NCBI RefSeq assembly: GCF_007570825.1
Contig: NZ_SUNB01000002.1
Location: 496,001 to 560,000 of the forward strand
Direction of reading: 5' to 3'
DNA length: 64,000 nt
From: Pleionea sediminis
Lineage (GTDB): Bacteria; Pseudomonadota; Gammaproteobacteria; Enterobacterales; Kangiellaceae
In this document: positions 1 to 9,402 of the stretch, piece after piece
How the letters are laid out: each line of letters begins with the position of its first letter
Numbering within the stretch: the stretch's first letter is position 1
Position numbers and translations under genes: made by a program
The notes under the pieces: generated by a model
Told to the model about the DNA's origin: nothing
Databases searched by the model: none
What the model saw: only the letters and a program-made list of their open reading frames with translations

Positions 1-61
1 CTATCACGCTGATAATTAACATACGAGGTGTCTGGTCGTTTTCCTGATCAAAATTATACAT
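1..61 (-). CDS. Possible 5' end of an unidentified gene, cut by the window edge
   Basis: Reading leftwards from an ATG at 61, twenty codons stay open to the window edge and begin MYNFDQENDQTPRML, followed by a hydrophobic run. This looks like a plausible protein start ahead of a membrane or core beta strand. No clear Shine-Dalgarno precedes it; the bases just upstream are T-rich. It would be divergent from the EamA permease at 299. The piece is too short to assign a family, and it could be chance. Confidence 0.3.
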   Translation of the reverse strand, partial: MYNFDQENDQTPRMLIISVI

Positions 62-298
62 AATCAAAAACTGTTCATTAAACGTTCGGAATATATCACA
101 TCCAGAAATTAAGTTCAGTTGTAGTATCACCAGCCGTTTTTACCTTGGAACTTATTTAAAACTCGACCATCACTCTCACAAAATCTTCACAATTAGTTAC
201 TGATATTTAATACCCCACTATTTAGTCCTTATATCGATTTAAAACTGGTTAATTCACCCCAAATAAATATAATTCTTCTTTTAGTTTTGAGATGTACC
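62..298. other. AT-rich intergenic region upstream of the EamA permease
   Basis: No open frame of convincing quality, hairpin terminator or clean promoter could be seen in these bases. If the gene reading left from 61 is real, this is a divergent promoter region. The permease start at 299 is preceded by a weak GAG about seven bases upstream. Confidence 0.4.
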
Positions 299-1255
299 AT
301 GCACCAAACATCAGGCCAGTGGAAACTTGGGCTACTCCTATCTTTGACCACCGCAGTTTTGTGGGGATTATTACCCATTGCTTTAAAAGGGCTTCTTGAG
401 TACACCGATCCCATCACAATTATCTGGTTTCGTTTTGCCATTGCGGGTACGTTTCTATTCGCCTTTCTTGCCCACCAAAAATCGCTTCCTCAACTATCAA
501 GTTTAAAGCGATATCCCATTCTATTTTTAGTTAGCTTGGTGATTCTGGGACTCTTAGGAAATTACGCTTTCTATCAATACGGATTGTCGTATGTAACTCC
601 AGGAAGCGCCCAAGTCATGATACAAACAGCGCCAATGCTTTTACTCCTTGGCGGATTGATTGTTTTCAAAGAAAGGTTTCATACAGCACAATGGTTTGGC
701 CTAATCGTATTTTGTGTCGGTTTAATTTTATTTTTTAATCAACGTTTTGATACATTCTTTAATACCAGCGATGAATTCTCGATTGGATTATTCTTAATTT
801 TTATAGCCGGTGTCTTATGGGCAATTTACGCGCTTGCTCAAAAGCAATTGCTTCTACATTACGAGTCTGAGCAAATTATGATTATGATATATATCGCCGG
901 TATCATTGTGTTTATTCCTAACTCAGACATAACCTTTGTCAATCAACTCGATACACTGGGCTGGGTACTGTTAATTTTCTGTGGTGCAAACACCCTTGTC
1001 GCCTATGGAGCTTTTGCAGAAGCTTTAGCACATTGGGAAGCTTCTCGAGTTAGTGCCACATTGGCTATAACACCGTTACTAACTCTCATGTTTATGCAAT
1101 TAACAGACTATCTTTTTCCCGGCTACATGCAACCCGAACCGGTTAATTCATTAAGTATTATTGGCGCCTTGCTGGTTGTCGCTGGATCGGCCGTAACGGC
1201 TCTTAGTAAAAGCAAGAAACTTGAGTCAGACATAAAAGCTCTCGACACAAACTAA
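299..1255 (+). CDS. EamA/DMT-family transporter (RhaT/YdcZ-like permease)
   Basis: This is a predicted inner-membrane permease of 318 residues with two tandem EamA repeats, the usual length and ten-helix layout of the drug/metabolite transporter superfamily. The first repeat starts with a hydrophobic helix containing TTAVLWGLLP, the second around GLFLIFIAGVLWAIYALAQ. The tail is short, basic and cytoplasmic-looking. The open frame extends to a TTG at 287, but ATG 299 is preferred because it gives the typical N-terminus (MHQTSGQWKLG) and has GAG upstream. The substrate cannot be told from sequence; family members export amino acids, metabolites or drugs. It stands alone, convergent with the HDOD-PP2C gene. 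Confidence 0.85.
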   Translation: MHQTSGQWKLGLLLSLTTAVLWGLLPIALKGLLEYTDPITIIWFRFAIAGTFLFAFLAHQKSLPQLSSLKRYPILFLVSLVILGLLGNYAFYQYGLSYVTPGSAQVMIQTAPMLLLLGGLIVFKERFHTAQWFGLIVFCVGLILFFNQRFDTFFNTSDEFSIGLFLIFIAGVLWAIYALAQKQLLLHYESEQIMIMIYIAGIIVFIPNSDITFVNQLDTLGWVLLIFCGANTLVAYGAFAEALAHWEASRVSATLAITPLLTLMFMQLTDYLFPGYMQPEPVNSLSIIGALLVVAGSAVTALSKSKKLESDIKALDTN

Positions 1256-1277
1256 AGTTCATCGTGCTAACTTATAC

Positions 1278-2945
1278 TTAACGACTAGAGAGCATCATTA
1301 ATGTTAAGTCATCTTCCCATGACTCAATATCGGACTCAAACCGTCGTTGCAAACAACTCAGCTGTTCTTTTAACGATAGTTTTTTAGATTCTACAATCCA
1401 TTGAACAAAAGCTTTGGTTCCCAATTCTTCCCCATTGGCTTTATGTGCTTCGGTAATACCATCAGTATACAAATACAAACGATGATTATCAAAACTAACA
1501 ACTTCCGGCGTATAGTTTACAGCTTCAACAACACCTAGCGGAGGACCGTGCGGTTCAATTTGTGAAATCGAGCTTTCTCCTATTTGTAGGGCGGGTATGT
1601 GGCCAGCGTTCACCAGTTCGAGTTTTTTTTGTTTAAAATCAATTTTTCCTGCAATAAAAGTAACAAACATTCCACGAACTGAAGTTTCACAAATTTCATC
1701 GTTAATTAAATTAATGATAGCTTTTAAATTAGATTCGACTTTTGATAAACAGCGGTAAAGTGAAATTGTTTTAGTCATTACTAAAGCAGCATGAGTCCCT
1801 TTTCCCGATACATCGCCCAAACAAAAAGAAATACTGCCGTCCTCGTGTTCATAGTAATCAAAAAAATCGCCACTTAATTTTTTAGCAGGAATGTTAATGG
1901 CAGCGACATATTCACAATTGGAAATATCCGACTGAAAGCTTTGTTGTATCTCTCGCGCAACCTCTAACTCAGAGTTAAGCTTTTCGGCTAAAACATCACG
2001 CTCTAACAGTGCATCTTGCAGCTTCCAAGTCAGTTCTTGATAACTTAAATTATCTTCTGCCAATTTTTTATTGGCTTGCTGAAAGACTTCATTCAAATCA
2101 AATTCAACATCTTTGCTCACATCTAAGGCGGAAGAAGCTTCTTTGACCTTATGATGTAGATCGTCAAAAAGCTCTTGCAAACTCTCTTCTTTTATTGAAG
2201 TTTGACTGGACAACAAAACTTGCTGCGCTTCTACTTTATTACAACTGTTTAAGAGCGCGACACTCCAGTCGGCTAAACGTAATGATTTTACTAATGGATC
2301 TTGATGCGATGCTTCATGATGATGTGCAATTGAAGATACAAATCGTTGCGGTAATGACCAATGCGCCAACAGTTCTGCTCCGATCTCACAGTGATCGGTT
2401 GAAAATAAATCATGCTCCATTCTTAATCGATGATTCGGAGTATTGCTGTACAAAACAGGCCACCGATCCAATTTTTCAGGAGACAAGATAAACAAGGTTA
2501 AGAATCCAATATCCGCCAAAAGACCGCAAGTGAAGGCTTCTGACTTTTCATGCTCGGAGAGAAGTTTGTTAGATTCAGACTCAAACCAAAGTTGACACGC
2601 AACAGCACGATACAGCGCATCTTTCCAAAACTCATCAATATCAATACCATCAAGTTCCAGCTGAGACACGGTCTCTTTTATCGCGAAACATAACGTAATG
2701 TTTTTAACGACTCCAAGTCCCATTGCAACAATAGCGTGAGAAACCGATTCAATAGACTGACTAAATGAATAAAATGCAGAATTAGCAATACTGATCAATC
2801 GACTGGATATAATCGCATTAGCACTGATCAATTTCGACAAATCTTCAACTTCTGTTTCAGGCTCAGTGCAAGCTTTCATCAAACGAAAAATTGCTTCGTC
2901 TGGCATAGGTATTTGTTCGGGCTTGATATTTGCCAATGAAACCAT
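1278..2945 (-). CDS. HDOD domain / SpoIIE-type PP2C phosphatase fusion
   Basis: The protein has 555 residues. Residues about 10-230 form an HDOD domain, a non-catalytic relative of HD phosphohydrolases used in signalling, ending near a HHH run. Residues about 265-340 are charged and likely coiled coil. Residues about 345-555 form a SpoIIE/RsbU-type serine phosphatase with the metal-site motifs LSGDFFDY, GDVSGKG and a terminal WEDDLTLMML. The linker AREIQQSFQ is typical of RsbU-like proteins. Such phosphatases usually act on an anti-anti-sigma (STAS) protein, but no STAS or kinase gene is adjacent, so the partner is unknown. A GAAGG-like ribosome site supports the ATG at 2945. It is transcribed leftwards and convergent with the permease. 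Confidence 0.85.
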   Translation of the reverse strand: MVSLANIKPEQIPMPDEAIFRLMKACTEPETEVEDLSKLISANAIISSRLISIANSAFYSFSQSIESVSHAIVAMGLGVVKNITLCFAIKETVSQLELDGIDIDEFWKDALYRAVACQLWFESESNKLLSEHEKSEAFTCGLLADIGFLTLFILSPEKLDRWPVLYSNTPNHRLRMEHDLFSTDHCEIGAELLAHWSLPQRFVSSIAHHHEASHQDPLVKSLRLADWSVALLNSCNKVEAQQVLLSSQTSIKEESLQELFDDLHHKVKEASSALDVSKDVEFDLNEVFQQANKKLAEDNLSYQELTWKLQDALLERDVLAEKLNSELEVAREIQQSFQSDISNCEYVAAINIPAKKLSGDFFDYYEHEDGSISFCLGDVSGKGTHAALVMTKTISLYRCLSKVESNLKAIINLINDEICETSVRGMFVTFIAGKIDFKQKKLELVNAGHIPALQIGESSISQIEPHGPPLGVVEAVNYTPEVVSFDNHRLYLYTDGITEAHKANGEELGTKAFVQWIVESKKLSLKEQLSCLQRRFESDIESWEDDLTLMMLSSR

Positions 2946-3044
2946 TCGACCGACCTTCAGAATAACCCACTTAAGATAATCAACTGGGTTGTATCGTATG
3001 TAAATAGCTGGAGCTACACGTCTATGTGATAAGGATAGTCCATA

Positions 3045-3073
3045 TAAAAAAAGGCGCTAACAAAGCGCCTTTT
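3045..3073 (-). terminator. Rho-independent terminator of aceEF-lpdA
   Basis: The repeats AAGGCGCT and AGCGCCTT form a hairpin with a four-base loop. On the minus strand a run of seven T follows. It lies 18 bases after the lpdA stop. Confidence 0.85.
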
Positions 3074-3090
3074 ATTGAGTCTTGCATCAA

Positions 3091-4515
3091 TTATTTTTTT
3101 CGTTTTGGAGGTAAATCAGTACAAGTACCTTCCAATACTTCTGCTGTGAATCCGACGGACTCAGATAATGTTGGATGCGGATGAATAGTTAACGCAAGAT
3201 CTTCTGCATCGCAGCCCATTTCAATTGCCAAAGCAACTTCGGCAATTAATTCACCAGCATTTACACCGATTATCGCACCACCGATAATGCGTCCTGTCGA
3301 CTTATCGTATATTGTTTTAGAAAAACCTTCAGTACGTCCAACGCCAATGGCTCGGCCACTAGCGGCCCAAGGGAAAACAGCTGTTTCGAAATCGATACCT
3401 TTCTCTTTCGCTTCTTTTTCGGTAACACCTACCCAGGCAATCTCAGGATCAGTATACGCAACTGAAGGAATACATAAAGGATCGAAGTAATGTTTCTTAC
3501 CAGCAATGACTTCTGCAGCTACATGCGCTTCGTGAACTGCTTTATGTGCCAACATGGGTTGACCGACAATGTCACCAATCGCATAAATATGAGGGACATT
3601 AGTACGCATTTGTTTATCAACAGCGATAAATCCGCGCTCATCAACATTCACACCAGCCGCTTTACACTCAAGCAAATCACCGTTAGGACGCCGTCCAACA
3701 GCGGACAATATACGATCGTATTTTTGTGGCTTTTCAGGCGCGTTTTTGCCCTCAAAAGTAACGTGCAAGCCATCTTTTTTGGCTTCCACTTTAGTCACGC
3801 TTGTTTCAAGCATGATACTATCAACTTGCTTAGACAGGAATTTTTGATAAACCTTAATAACGTCTTTATCAGCAGCCGGAACTAATTGATCGGCCATCTC
3901 AACAACCTCAATTTTCGCTCCTAATGCACGATAAACAGTAGCCATTTCGAGACCGATGATTCCACCTCCTAAGACCAACATTTTCTTAGGCACATCTTTA
4001 AGCTCTAACGCCCCGGTTGAATCCATGATGCGCTCATCATCTGGTAAAAATGGAAGCTTTACGACACGCGAGCCTGCTGCAATAATGCAGTTATCAAAAG
4101 TAACCGTTTGTGTTTTACCGTCAGCATCGGTAACTTCAAAAGATTTGTCTGATGCGAATTTAGCAACACCTTGCACAACCTTAACCTTGCGCATCTTCGC
4201 CATGCCCGCCAAACCTTTGGTAAGCTGGCCAACGACACCATCTTTGTATTCGCGGATTTTATCGAGCTCGATTTTAGGCTTGCTAAATTTAACACCATGA
4301 GCAGACATATGCTCAGCATCATCAATCACTTTTGCAGTGTGTAGTAAGGCTTTCGAAGGAATACATCCTACATTCAAGCACACGCCGCCCAGCGTTGAAT
4401 ATTTTTCAATCAATACGACATCGAGGCCCAAATCAGCCGCTCTAAACGCCGCTGAATATCCACCAGGTCCCGCACCTAGCACCACTAACTGTGCTTTAAT
4501 ATCACCTTTACTCAT
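3091..4515 (-). CDS. lpdA: Dihydrolipoyl dehydrogenase (E3)
   Basis: E3 is the FAD/NAD flavoprotein that reoxidises dihydrolipoamide in the pyruvate and 2-oxoglutarate dehydrogenase complexes. The FAD motif VLGAGPGGYSAA is near the N-terminus. The redox disulfide is in GGVCLNVGCIPSK, the NAD motif is GGGIIGLE, the FAD-contacting segment is IYAIGDI, and the active-site base is in HPHPTLSE. The open frame reaches 4584, but ATG 4515 has GAGGG six bases upstream and gives 474 residues, the length of E. coli Lpd. It is the last gene of aceE-aceF-lpdA and ends at an intrinsic terminator. The 132-base gap from aceF could hold its own promoter, but none is obvious. Confidence 0.97.
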   Translation of the reverse strand: MSKGDIKAQLVVLGAGPGGYSAAFRAADLGLDVVLIEKYSTLGGVCLNVGCIPSKALLHTAKVIDDAEHMSAHGVKFSKPKIELDKIREYKDGVVGQLTKGLAGMAKMRKVKVVQGVAKFASDKSFEVTDADGKTQTVTFDNCIIAAGSRVVKLPFLPDDERIMDSTGALELKDVPKKMLVLGGGIIGLEMATVYRALGAKIEVVEMADQLVPAADKDVIKVYQKFLSKQVDSIMLETSVTKVEAKKDGLHVTFEGKNAPEKPQKYDRILSAVGRRPNGDLLECKAAGVNVDERGFIAVDKQMRTNVPHIYAIGDIVGQPMLAHKAVHEAHVAAEVIAGKKHYFDPLCIPSVAYTDPEIAWVGVTEKEAKEKGIDFETAVFPWAASGRAIGVGRTEGFSKTIYDKSTGRIIGGAIIGVNAGELIAEVALAIEMGCDAEDLALTIHPHPTLSESVGFTAEVLEGTCTDLPPKRKK

Positions 4516-4647
4516 GTGACCCTCTGTTCCAATTATTTTTGCATTAGCGAAAAAGTGTGCGAATTGTAGCGCAAGGCGGCCCACTTTCCCAAATTTAATG
4601 GTGGTCGAGGCCTATAAATCCCTCTAACACCATTAACGGTATTTTGC

Positions 4648-6342
4648 TTACAGCAAAACTCGTCGAATATCTTTAAGCGTCTCTGCTAAATGGACACAAA
4701 ATCTTGCCGCGTCGGCACCATCAATAACGCGATGATCGTACGAGAGCGACATCGGCAACATCAACCGTGGCTCGAATTCGCTTCCATTCCAAATAGGTTT
4801 AGTTTGATTTCTACTCAATCCTAAAATAGCAACATTGGGCCAGGCGACAATGGGAGTAAAACTGGTTCCACCGATACCGCCTAATGATGAAATCGTGAAA
4901 GTACTTCCTTGCATAGCGTCAGCACCGAGTTTCTTATCTCGTGCCTTGGCACTTAAATCGGCAAGTTCATTAGCAATTTGATAGATCGATTTTTGGTCGA
5001 CATCACGCACTACTGGGACAACTAATCCTTCAGGCGTATCTGCGGCAACGCCAATATGAAAATACTTTTTAAGAATTAAGTTTTCACCATCGTTGGCCAA
5101 AGAAGCATTAAACCTGGGAAACGCTTTTAAGGTGTGCACTAATGCTTTCATAACGAAAGCTAATGGAGTTAAGCGAACGCCTTGCTTAGCCGCATCTTCT
5201 TTCATCGATTTACGAAACTCTTCGAGCTCCGTGATGTCGGCATCTTCATGTTGCGTTACGTGAGGAATGGTCACCCAATTTCGATGTAAGTTAACACTGC
5301 TGATTTTCTGAATACGAGAAAGCGGTTTGGTTTCAATTTCACCCCACTTGCTAAAATCGATTTCCGGCATCTCGGGCATGACAGATGAACCCGTCGCTGC
5401 AGTAGCCTTGGGACGCGATAACTCAAACTTCACATATTTTTGAACATCGTCTTTTGTAACCCGGTTTTTATTTCCAGTACCATTTACCTTACCCAGCTCA
5501 ACACCAAGCTCACGAGCAAATCGGCGCACTGCCGGGCTGGCATGAACAAGTCCTTCTTTACGAGTTCTGGCATGTTGTGGGTAATCTGGCACCGGAGCTT
5601 TTTTACTCGCAGCCGACGCATCTGAAGCAGAAGAATTGTCATCTATATTCGAAGAATCGCTTTTTTGTCCATTTGAAGACGACGTATCTTTCTCTTCATC
5701 TTTATTGTTTGAATCCTCTACTTGCATCATAGCAATCAAAGATCCTTTACTAACTTTATCTCCGGTGGCAACTTTAATATCAGAAATTTTTCCAGAGAAA
5801 GGAGAAGGAACTTCAACCGTTGCTTTATCTGTTTCTAAAACGATTAAACTATCATTTTCATCAACAGAATCTCCTTTGGAGACACAAACTTCTATAACAT
5901 CGACATCTGCAGCATCACCAATATCGGGAACCGTAACTTCTTTTTCGGTTCCGCCCGAACTGGAATTTTGCGAGGATGCTTCTTTTTCCGAATCTGATGA
6001 TTCTTTTTCACCGGCAGCGTCATCACTTTCAGAACTTTCTTTGACTGACTCATTTTTCGACGGTTCACTTTTTGACGAATCGTCTCCTGCCGATTCATTG
6101 TCAGATACTTCGACAACCAAAATCACATCACCTTTAGAGACTTTATCTCCGGTAGACACTTTTAGTTCTTTTACAATACCGGCATCTGAGGCCGGTACGT
6201 CCATCGTCGCTTTATCCGTTTCCAAAGTAATTAAAGAGTCTTCTTTTTCTATTTTATCACCTTCACTCACTAAGACTTCAATGACATCTACTTTGGAGGC
6301 ATCACCAATATCTGGGATTTTCACTTCAACTAATTTCGTCAC
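4648..6342 (-). CDS. aceF: Pyruvate dehydrogenase E2, dihydrolipoamide acetyltransferase
   Basis: E2 is the core of the pyruvate dehydrogenase complex and transfers the acetyl group to CoA. Two lipoyl domains are seen, with lipoyl lysines at about K44 and K173 in ETDKAT contexts. They are followed by a peripheral subunit-binding domain (about 266-303, HASPAVRRFARELG) and a catalytic domain with the DHRVIDG histidine near residue 537. Linkers at about 80-135 and 209-248 are rich in Ser, Asp, Glu and Lys instead of the Ala/Pro linkers known from E. coli, which has three lipoyl domains. The gene begins 28 bases after aceE. Length is 564 residues. Confidence 0.96.
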   Translation of the reverse strand: MTKLVEVKIPDIGDASKVDVIEVLVSEGDKIEKEDSLITLETDKATMDVPASDAGIVKELKVSTGDKVSKGDVILVVEVSDNESAGDDSSKSEPSKNESVKESSESDDAAGEKESSDSEKEASSQNSSSGGTEKEVTVPDIGDAADVDVIEVCVSKGDSVDENDSLIVLETDKATVEVPSPFSGKISDIKVATGDKVSKGSLIAMMQVEDSNNKDEEKDTSSSNGQKSDSSNIDDNSSASDASAASKKAPVPDYPQHARTRKEGLVHASPAVRRFARELGVELGKVNGTGNKNRVTKDDVQKYVKFELSRPKATAATGSSVMPEMPEIDFSKWGEIETKPLSRIQKISSVNLHRNWVTIPHVTQHEDADITELEEFRKSMKEDAAKQGVRLTPLAFVMKALVHTLKAFPRFNASLANDGENLILKKYFHIGVAADTPEGLVVPVVRDVDQKSIYQIANELADLSAKARDKKLGADAMQGSTFTISSLGGIGGTSFTPIVAWPNVAILGLSRNQTKPIWNGSEFEPRLMLPMSLSYDHRVIDGADAARFCVHLAETLKDIRRVLL

Positions 6343-6370
6343 AATATTCTCCAGAATTCTTTTTAGACGC

Positions 6371-9040
6371 TTAAGCCGTTAGTGGATTAGGTTTATTGAC
6401 ATCGATGTTGTATTTCTTCAACGCTTCAGCAACATGCTTACGTTCAATTAAATTGTCATCTGCCAATGCCATTAATGCAGCAACGGTCACATAGTTGCGA
6501 TCGACTTCGAAGAAATTTCTTAAGTTTGCACGACTATCGGAACGGCCAAATCCATCTGTACCTAACACTCGATACGTTGACGGCACCCATTGTCGAATCT
6601 GATCGGCATAAATTTTCATATAATCCGATGCTGCGATTACAGGACCATCTTGCTTTTCAAGACACTCAGTAACAAAAGCTTTTTTCTGCTTTTTATTGGG
6701 ATGGAGAAGGTTTTCACGATCGGTATTCAAACCGTCACGACGTAATTCATTAAAACTGGTCACACTCCAGATGTCCGACTCAATATTCCAGTCATCTCTC
6801 AACTGCTCAGCAGCGGCTTCCACTTCCCGAAGTATTGTGCCGCATCCTAATAATTGAACTCTCAATTGACCTTTATTCGATTTTGCACCCGACTTCAGTT
6901 TATACATTCCCTTAATAATGCCTTCTTCGGCTCCTTCTGGCATAGGAGGATGCTCATAGTTTTCGTTCATTGTGGTGATGTAGTAATAAACGTTTTCCTG
7001 ATTTTCGTACATGCGACGCATACCATCACGAATAATTAACGCAAGCTCATAGGCGTAGGTTGGATCGTAACTGATGCAATTAGGAACCGTTGACGCTAAA
7101 ATGTGACTGTGACCATCTTGATGTTGTAAACCTTCACCATTTAAGGTTGTTCTACCCGCCGTCCCACCAACGAGAAAACCACGTGCTTGCATATCACCTG
7201 CCATCCAGGCCAAATCACCGATACGTTGAAAACCAAACATAGAGTAATAAATATAAAAAGGAATCATCGGCAAATTATTAGTTGAATAACTTGTCGCAGC
7301 GGCTAACCAACTAGAAAAAGCCCCTGCTTCGTTAATTCCCTCTTCAAGAATTTGACCTTTTTTATCTTCTCGATAAAACATCACCTGATCAGAATCTACA
7401 GGATCATAAAGTTGTCCGACCGAAGAATAAATTCCATATTGTCGGAACATGCCTTCCATTCCAAAGGTACGCGCTTCATCCGGTACAATTGGCACGACGC
7501 GTTCACCCAACTTTTTATCTTTCAGCAAGACATTTAAAATCCGAACAAAGGCCATTGTCGTTGAAATTTCTCGACCATCAGAACCTTTAGTAATTGCTTC
7601 AAATGCTTTTAACGGAGGAACTTCTACTGCATCCGATTTGGCTCGTCTTTTTGGCAAATATCCACCAAGAGATTTTCTTCGCTCTTTTAAATATTTAATT
7701 TCTGGACTGTCATCACCAGGATTATAAAAAGGTACATTTTCGAGATCTTCATCTTTAATAGGTATATTAAAGCGATCGCGGAAATGTTTGAGCGCTTCAA
7801 GATTCATTTTCTTTACTTGATGCGAAACATTTTTTCCTTCACCGCTTTCACCCATTCCATAACCTTTAACGGTTTTCGCCAAGATCACCGTTGGTTGTCC
7901 TTTATGATTCACAGCACGATGATATGCAGCATAAACCTTTGTTGGATCATGACCGCCACGATTTAAACGCCAGACATCTTGGTCGGACATATTAGCAACC
8001 ATTTCAAGCAGCTTAGGATGCTTACCGAAAAAGTTATCGCGCGTGAACTTACCACCTTTAGCTTTGTAGTTTTGATATTCACCATCGACTGTTTCTTCCA
8101 TGGTCTTCAACAATAAGCCTTCGGTGTCACGAGCGATAAGAGGATCCCAATAACGTCCCCAAATGACTTTTAAAACATTCCAGCCCGAACCACGAAAATC
8201 GCCTTCAAGCTCCTGAATAATCTTTCCGTTTCCTCGAACCGGCCCATCCAAACGTTGCAAATTACAGTTGATAACAAAAATCAAATTGTCGAGCTTTTCA
8301 CGACCTGCCAAAGAAATGGCTCCCAATGATTCTGGTTCGTCCATTTCTCCATCACCTAAAAAGGCCCAGACTTTTCGACCCTTTGTTTTGGTCAATCCAC
8401 GGTCTTCAAGATACTTAAGGAATCGCGCTTGATATATCGCACTAATAGGACCCAGTCCCATAGAAACCGTTGGAAATTGCCAAAAGTCGGGCATTAACCA
8501 AGGGTGCGGATAAGAAGACAAGCCTTCACCACCGGCTTCTTGCCGAAATCCAGCCAATTGCTCTTCATTTAAACGCCCTTCTAAAAATGCTCGAGCATAA
8601 ATACCTGGAGAAGCATGCCCCTGGAAATAAACTAAATCGCCACCGAAGTCATCGGTTTCACCACGGAAAAAATGGTTGAAACCAACATCGTATAAGGTTG
8701 CCGATGAAGCAAAACTCGATAAATGCCCACCAAGATCTAAATCTTTTTTTGTCGCTTGAAGCACAATTGCTATTGCATTCCAACGAATCAAAGAACGTAA
8801 ACGACGTTCCATTTCTTGATCACCGGGAATGTGCGCCTCTTGAGAAGGAGGAATGGTATTAAGATAAGCCGTTGTCGCATCGTAAGGAATATGCGCTCCC
8901 GAACGGCGAGCTTTATCAATTAAACGCTCTAATAAATAATGGGCTCTTTCAACACCTTCTTCTTCAAGCACAGCCTCGAGCGAATCTAACCATTCCTGCG
9001 TTTCGACTGGATCGACGTCGTTTTTTGAATCCATCGCCAT
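6371..9040 (-). CDS. aceE: Pyruvate dehydrogenase E1 component, homodimeric type
   Basis: This is the thiamine-diphosphate enzyme that decarboxylates pyruvate and acetylates the lipoyl arm of E2. It has 889 residues, very close to the 887 of E. coli AceE. The TPP-binding region shows FLGDGEMDEPES followed by NCNLQRLDGPVRGNG, and the middle domain has the DEARTFGMEG segment typical of AceE. The start at 9040 (MAMDSKND) has GAGGAA about nine bases upstream. It is first in the aceE-aceF-lpdA operon. A PdhR-type regulator gene is not next to it, unlike in E. coli. Confidence 0.97.
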   Translation of the reverse strand: MAMDSKNDVDPVETQEWLDSLEAVLEEEGVERAHYLLERLIDKARRSGAHIPYDATTAYLNTIPPSQEAHIPGDQEMERRLRSLIRWNAIAIVLQATKKDLDLGGHLSSFASSATLYDVGFNHFFRGETDDFGGDLVYFQGHASPGIYARAFLEGRLNEEQLAGFRQEAGGEGLSSYPHPWLMPDFWQFPTVSMGLGPISAIYQARFLKYLEDRGLTKTKGRKVWAFLGDGEMDEPESLGAISLAGREKLDNLIFVINCNLQRLDGPVRGNGKIIQELEGDFRGSGWNVLKVIWGRYWDPLIARDTEGLLLKTMEETVDGEYQNYKAKGGKFTRDNFFGKHPKLLEMVANMSDQDVWRLNRGGHDPTKVYAAYHRAVNHKGQPTVILAKTVKGYGMGESGEGKNVSHQVKKMNLEALKHFRDRFNIPIKDEDLENVPFYNPGDDSPEIKYLKERRKSLGGYLPKRRAKSDAVEVPPLKAFEAITKGSDGREISTTMAFVRILNVLLKDKKLGERVVPIVPDEARTFGMEGMFRQYGIYSSVGQLYDPVDSDQVMFYREDKKGQILEEGINEAGAFSSWLAAATSYSTNNLPMIPFYIYYSMFGFQRIGDLAWMAGDMQARGFLVGGTAGRTTLNGEGLQHQDGHSHILASTVPNCISYDPTYAYELALIIRDGMRRMYENQENVYYYITTMNENYEHPPMPEGAEEGIIKGMYKLKSGAKSNKGQLRVQLLGCGTILREVEAAAEQLRDDWNIESDIWSVTSFNELRRDGLNTDRENLLHPNKKQKKAFVTECLEKQDGPVIAASDYMKIYADQIRQWVPSTYRVLGTDGFGRSDSRANLRNFFEVDRNYVTVAALMALADDNLIERKHVAEALKKYNIDVNKPNPLTA

Positions 9041-9402
9041 GGACAGGGTTCCTCTTCAATTGTTCGTTTTATACCAACACAGATACGTATGATGATGTAA
9101 GTAAAGACCAATTTACTCCCCAATGCGAATAGGTCGGATTGGTATGAAATTTTCATTCAATGAGTCGCTGACAAAGCAGATTTCAAACACAAAGTTCAGA
9201 AATCCAACCTAACGCTAAGTATATGAGTCTTTATCTAAGAATTTGGGGCATATCATAACAGAGGATCCCCCCTTTTAAAGGACATACCAGTTGATTTTTG
9301 TAATTATTTTACCGAATTAAACCTTAACTGAGTACACAATGACCTTATTATGAAATTATCTTACAAGAAACCACACCAAAAACGCACCATTTTAATGCAA
9401 CC
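9041..9402. other. Intergenic region between ampE and aceE (aceE promoter region)
   Basis: These 362 bases hold no credible gene. On the minus strand an extended -10 (TGG then TATAAA, 9068-9076) lies about 28 bases before the aceE start; a -35 is not convincing. Three TTGGT/ACCAA half-sites occur: ATACCAA at 9071, ACCAAT at 9107 and ATTGGTAT at 9138. They resemble half of the E. coli PdhR box but never in its compact palindromic form. No terminator for ampE is obvious. Confidence 0.4.

Noticed and set aside
5636-6382. Long plus-strand open frame of 248 residues, rich in Ser and Phe, opposite aceF
   Set aside because: It mirrors the acidic Ser/Asp/Glu linkers and lipoyl domains of aceF, which is unmistakable on the other strand. 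It has no family features or ribosome site.
9100-9150. A classical PdhR operator
   Set aside because: Only half-sites at wrong spacing occur, so a PdhR box cannot be claimed.
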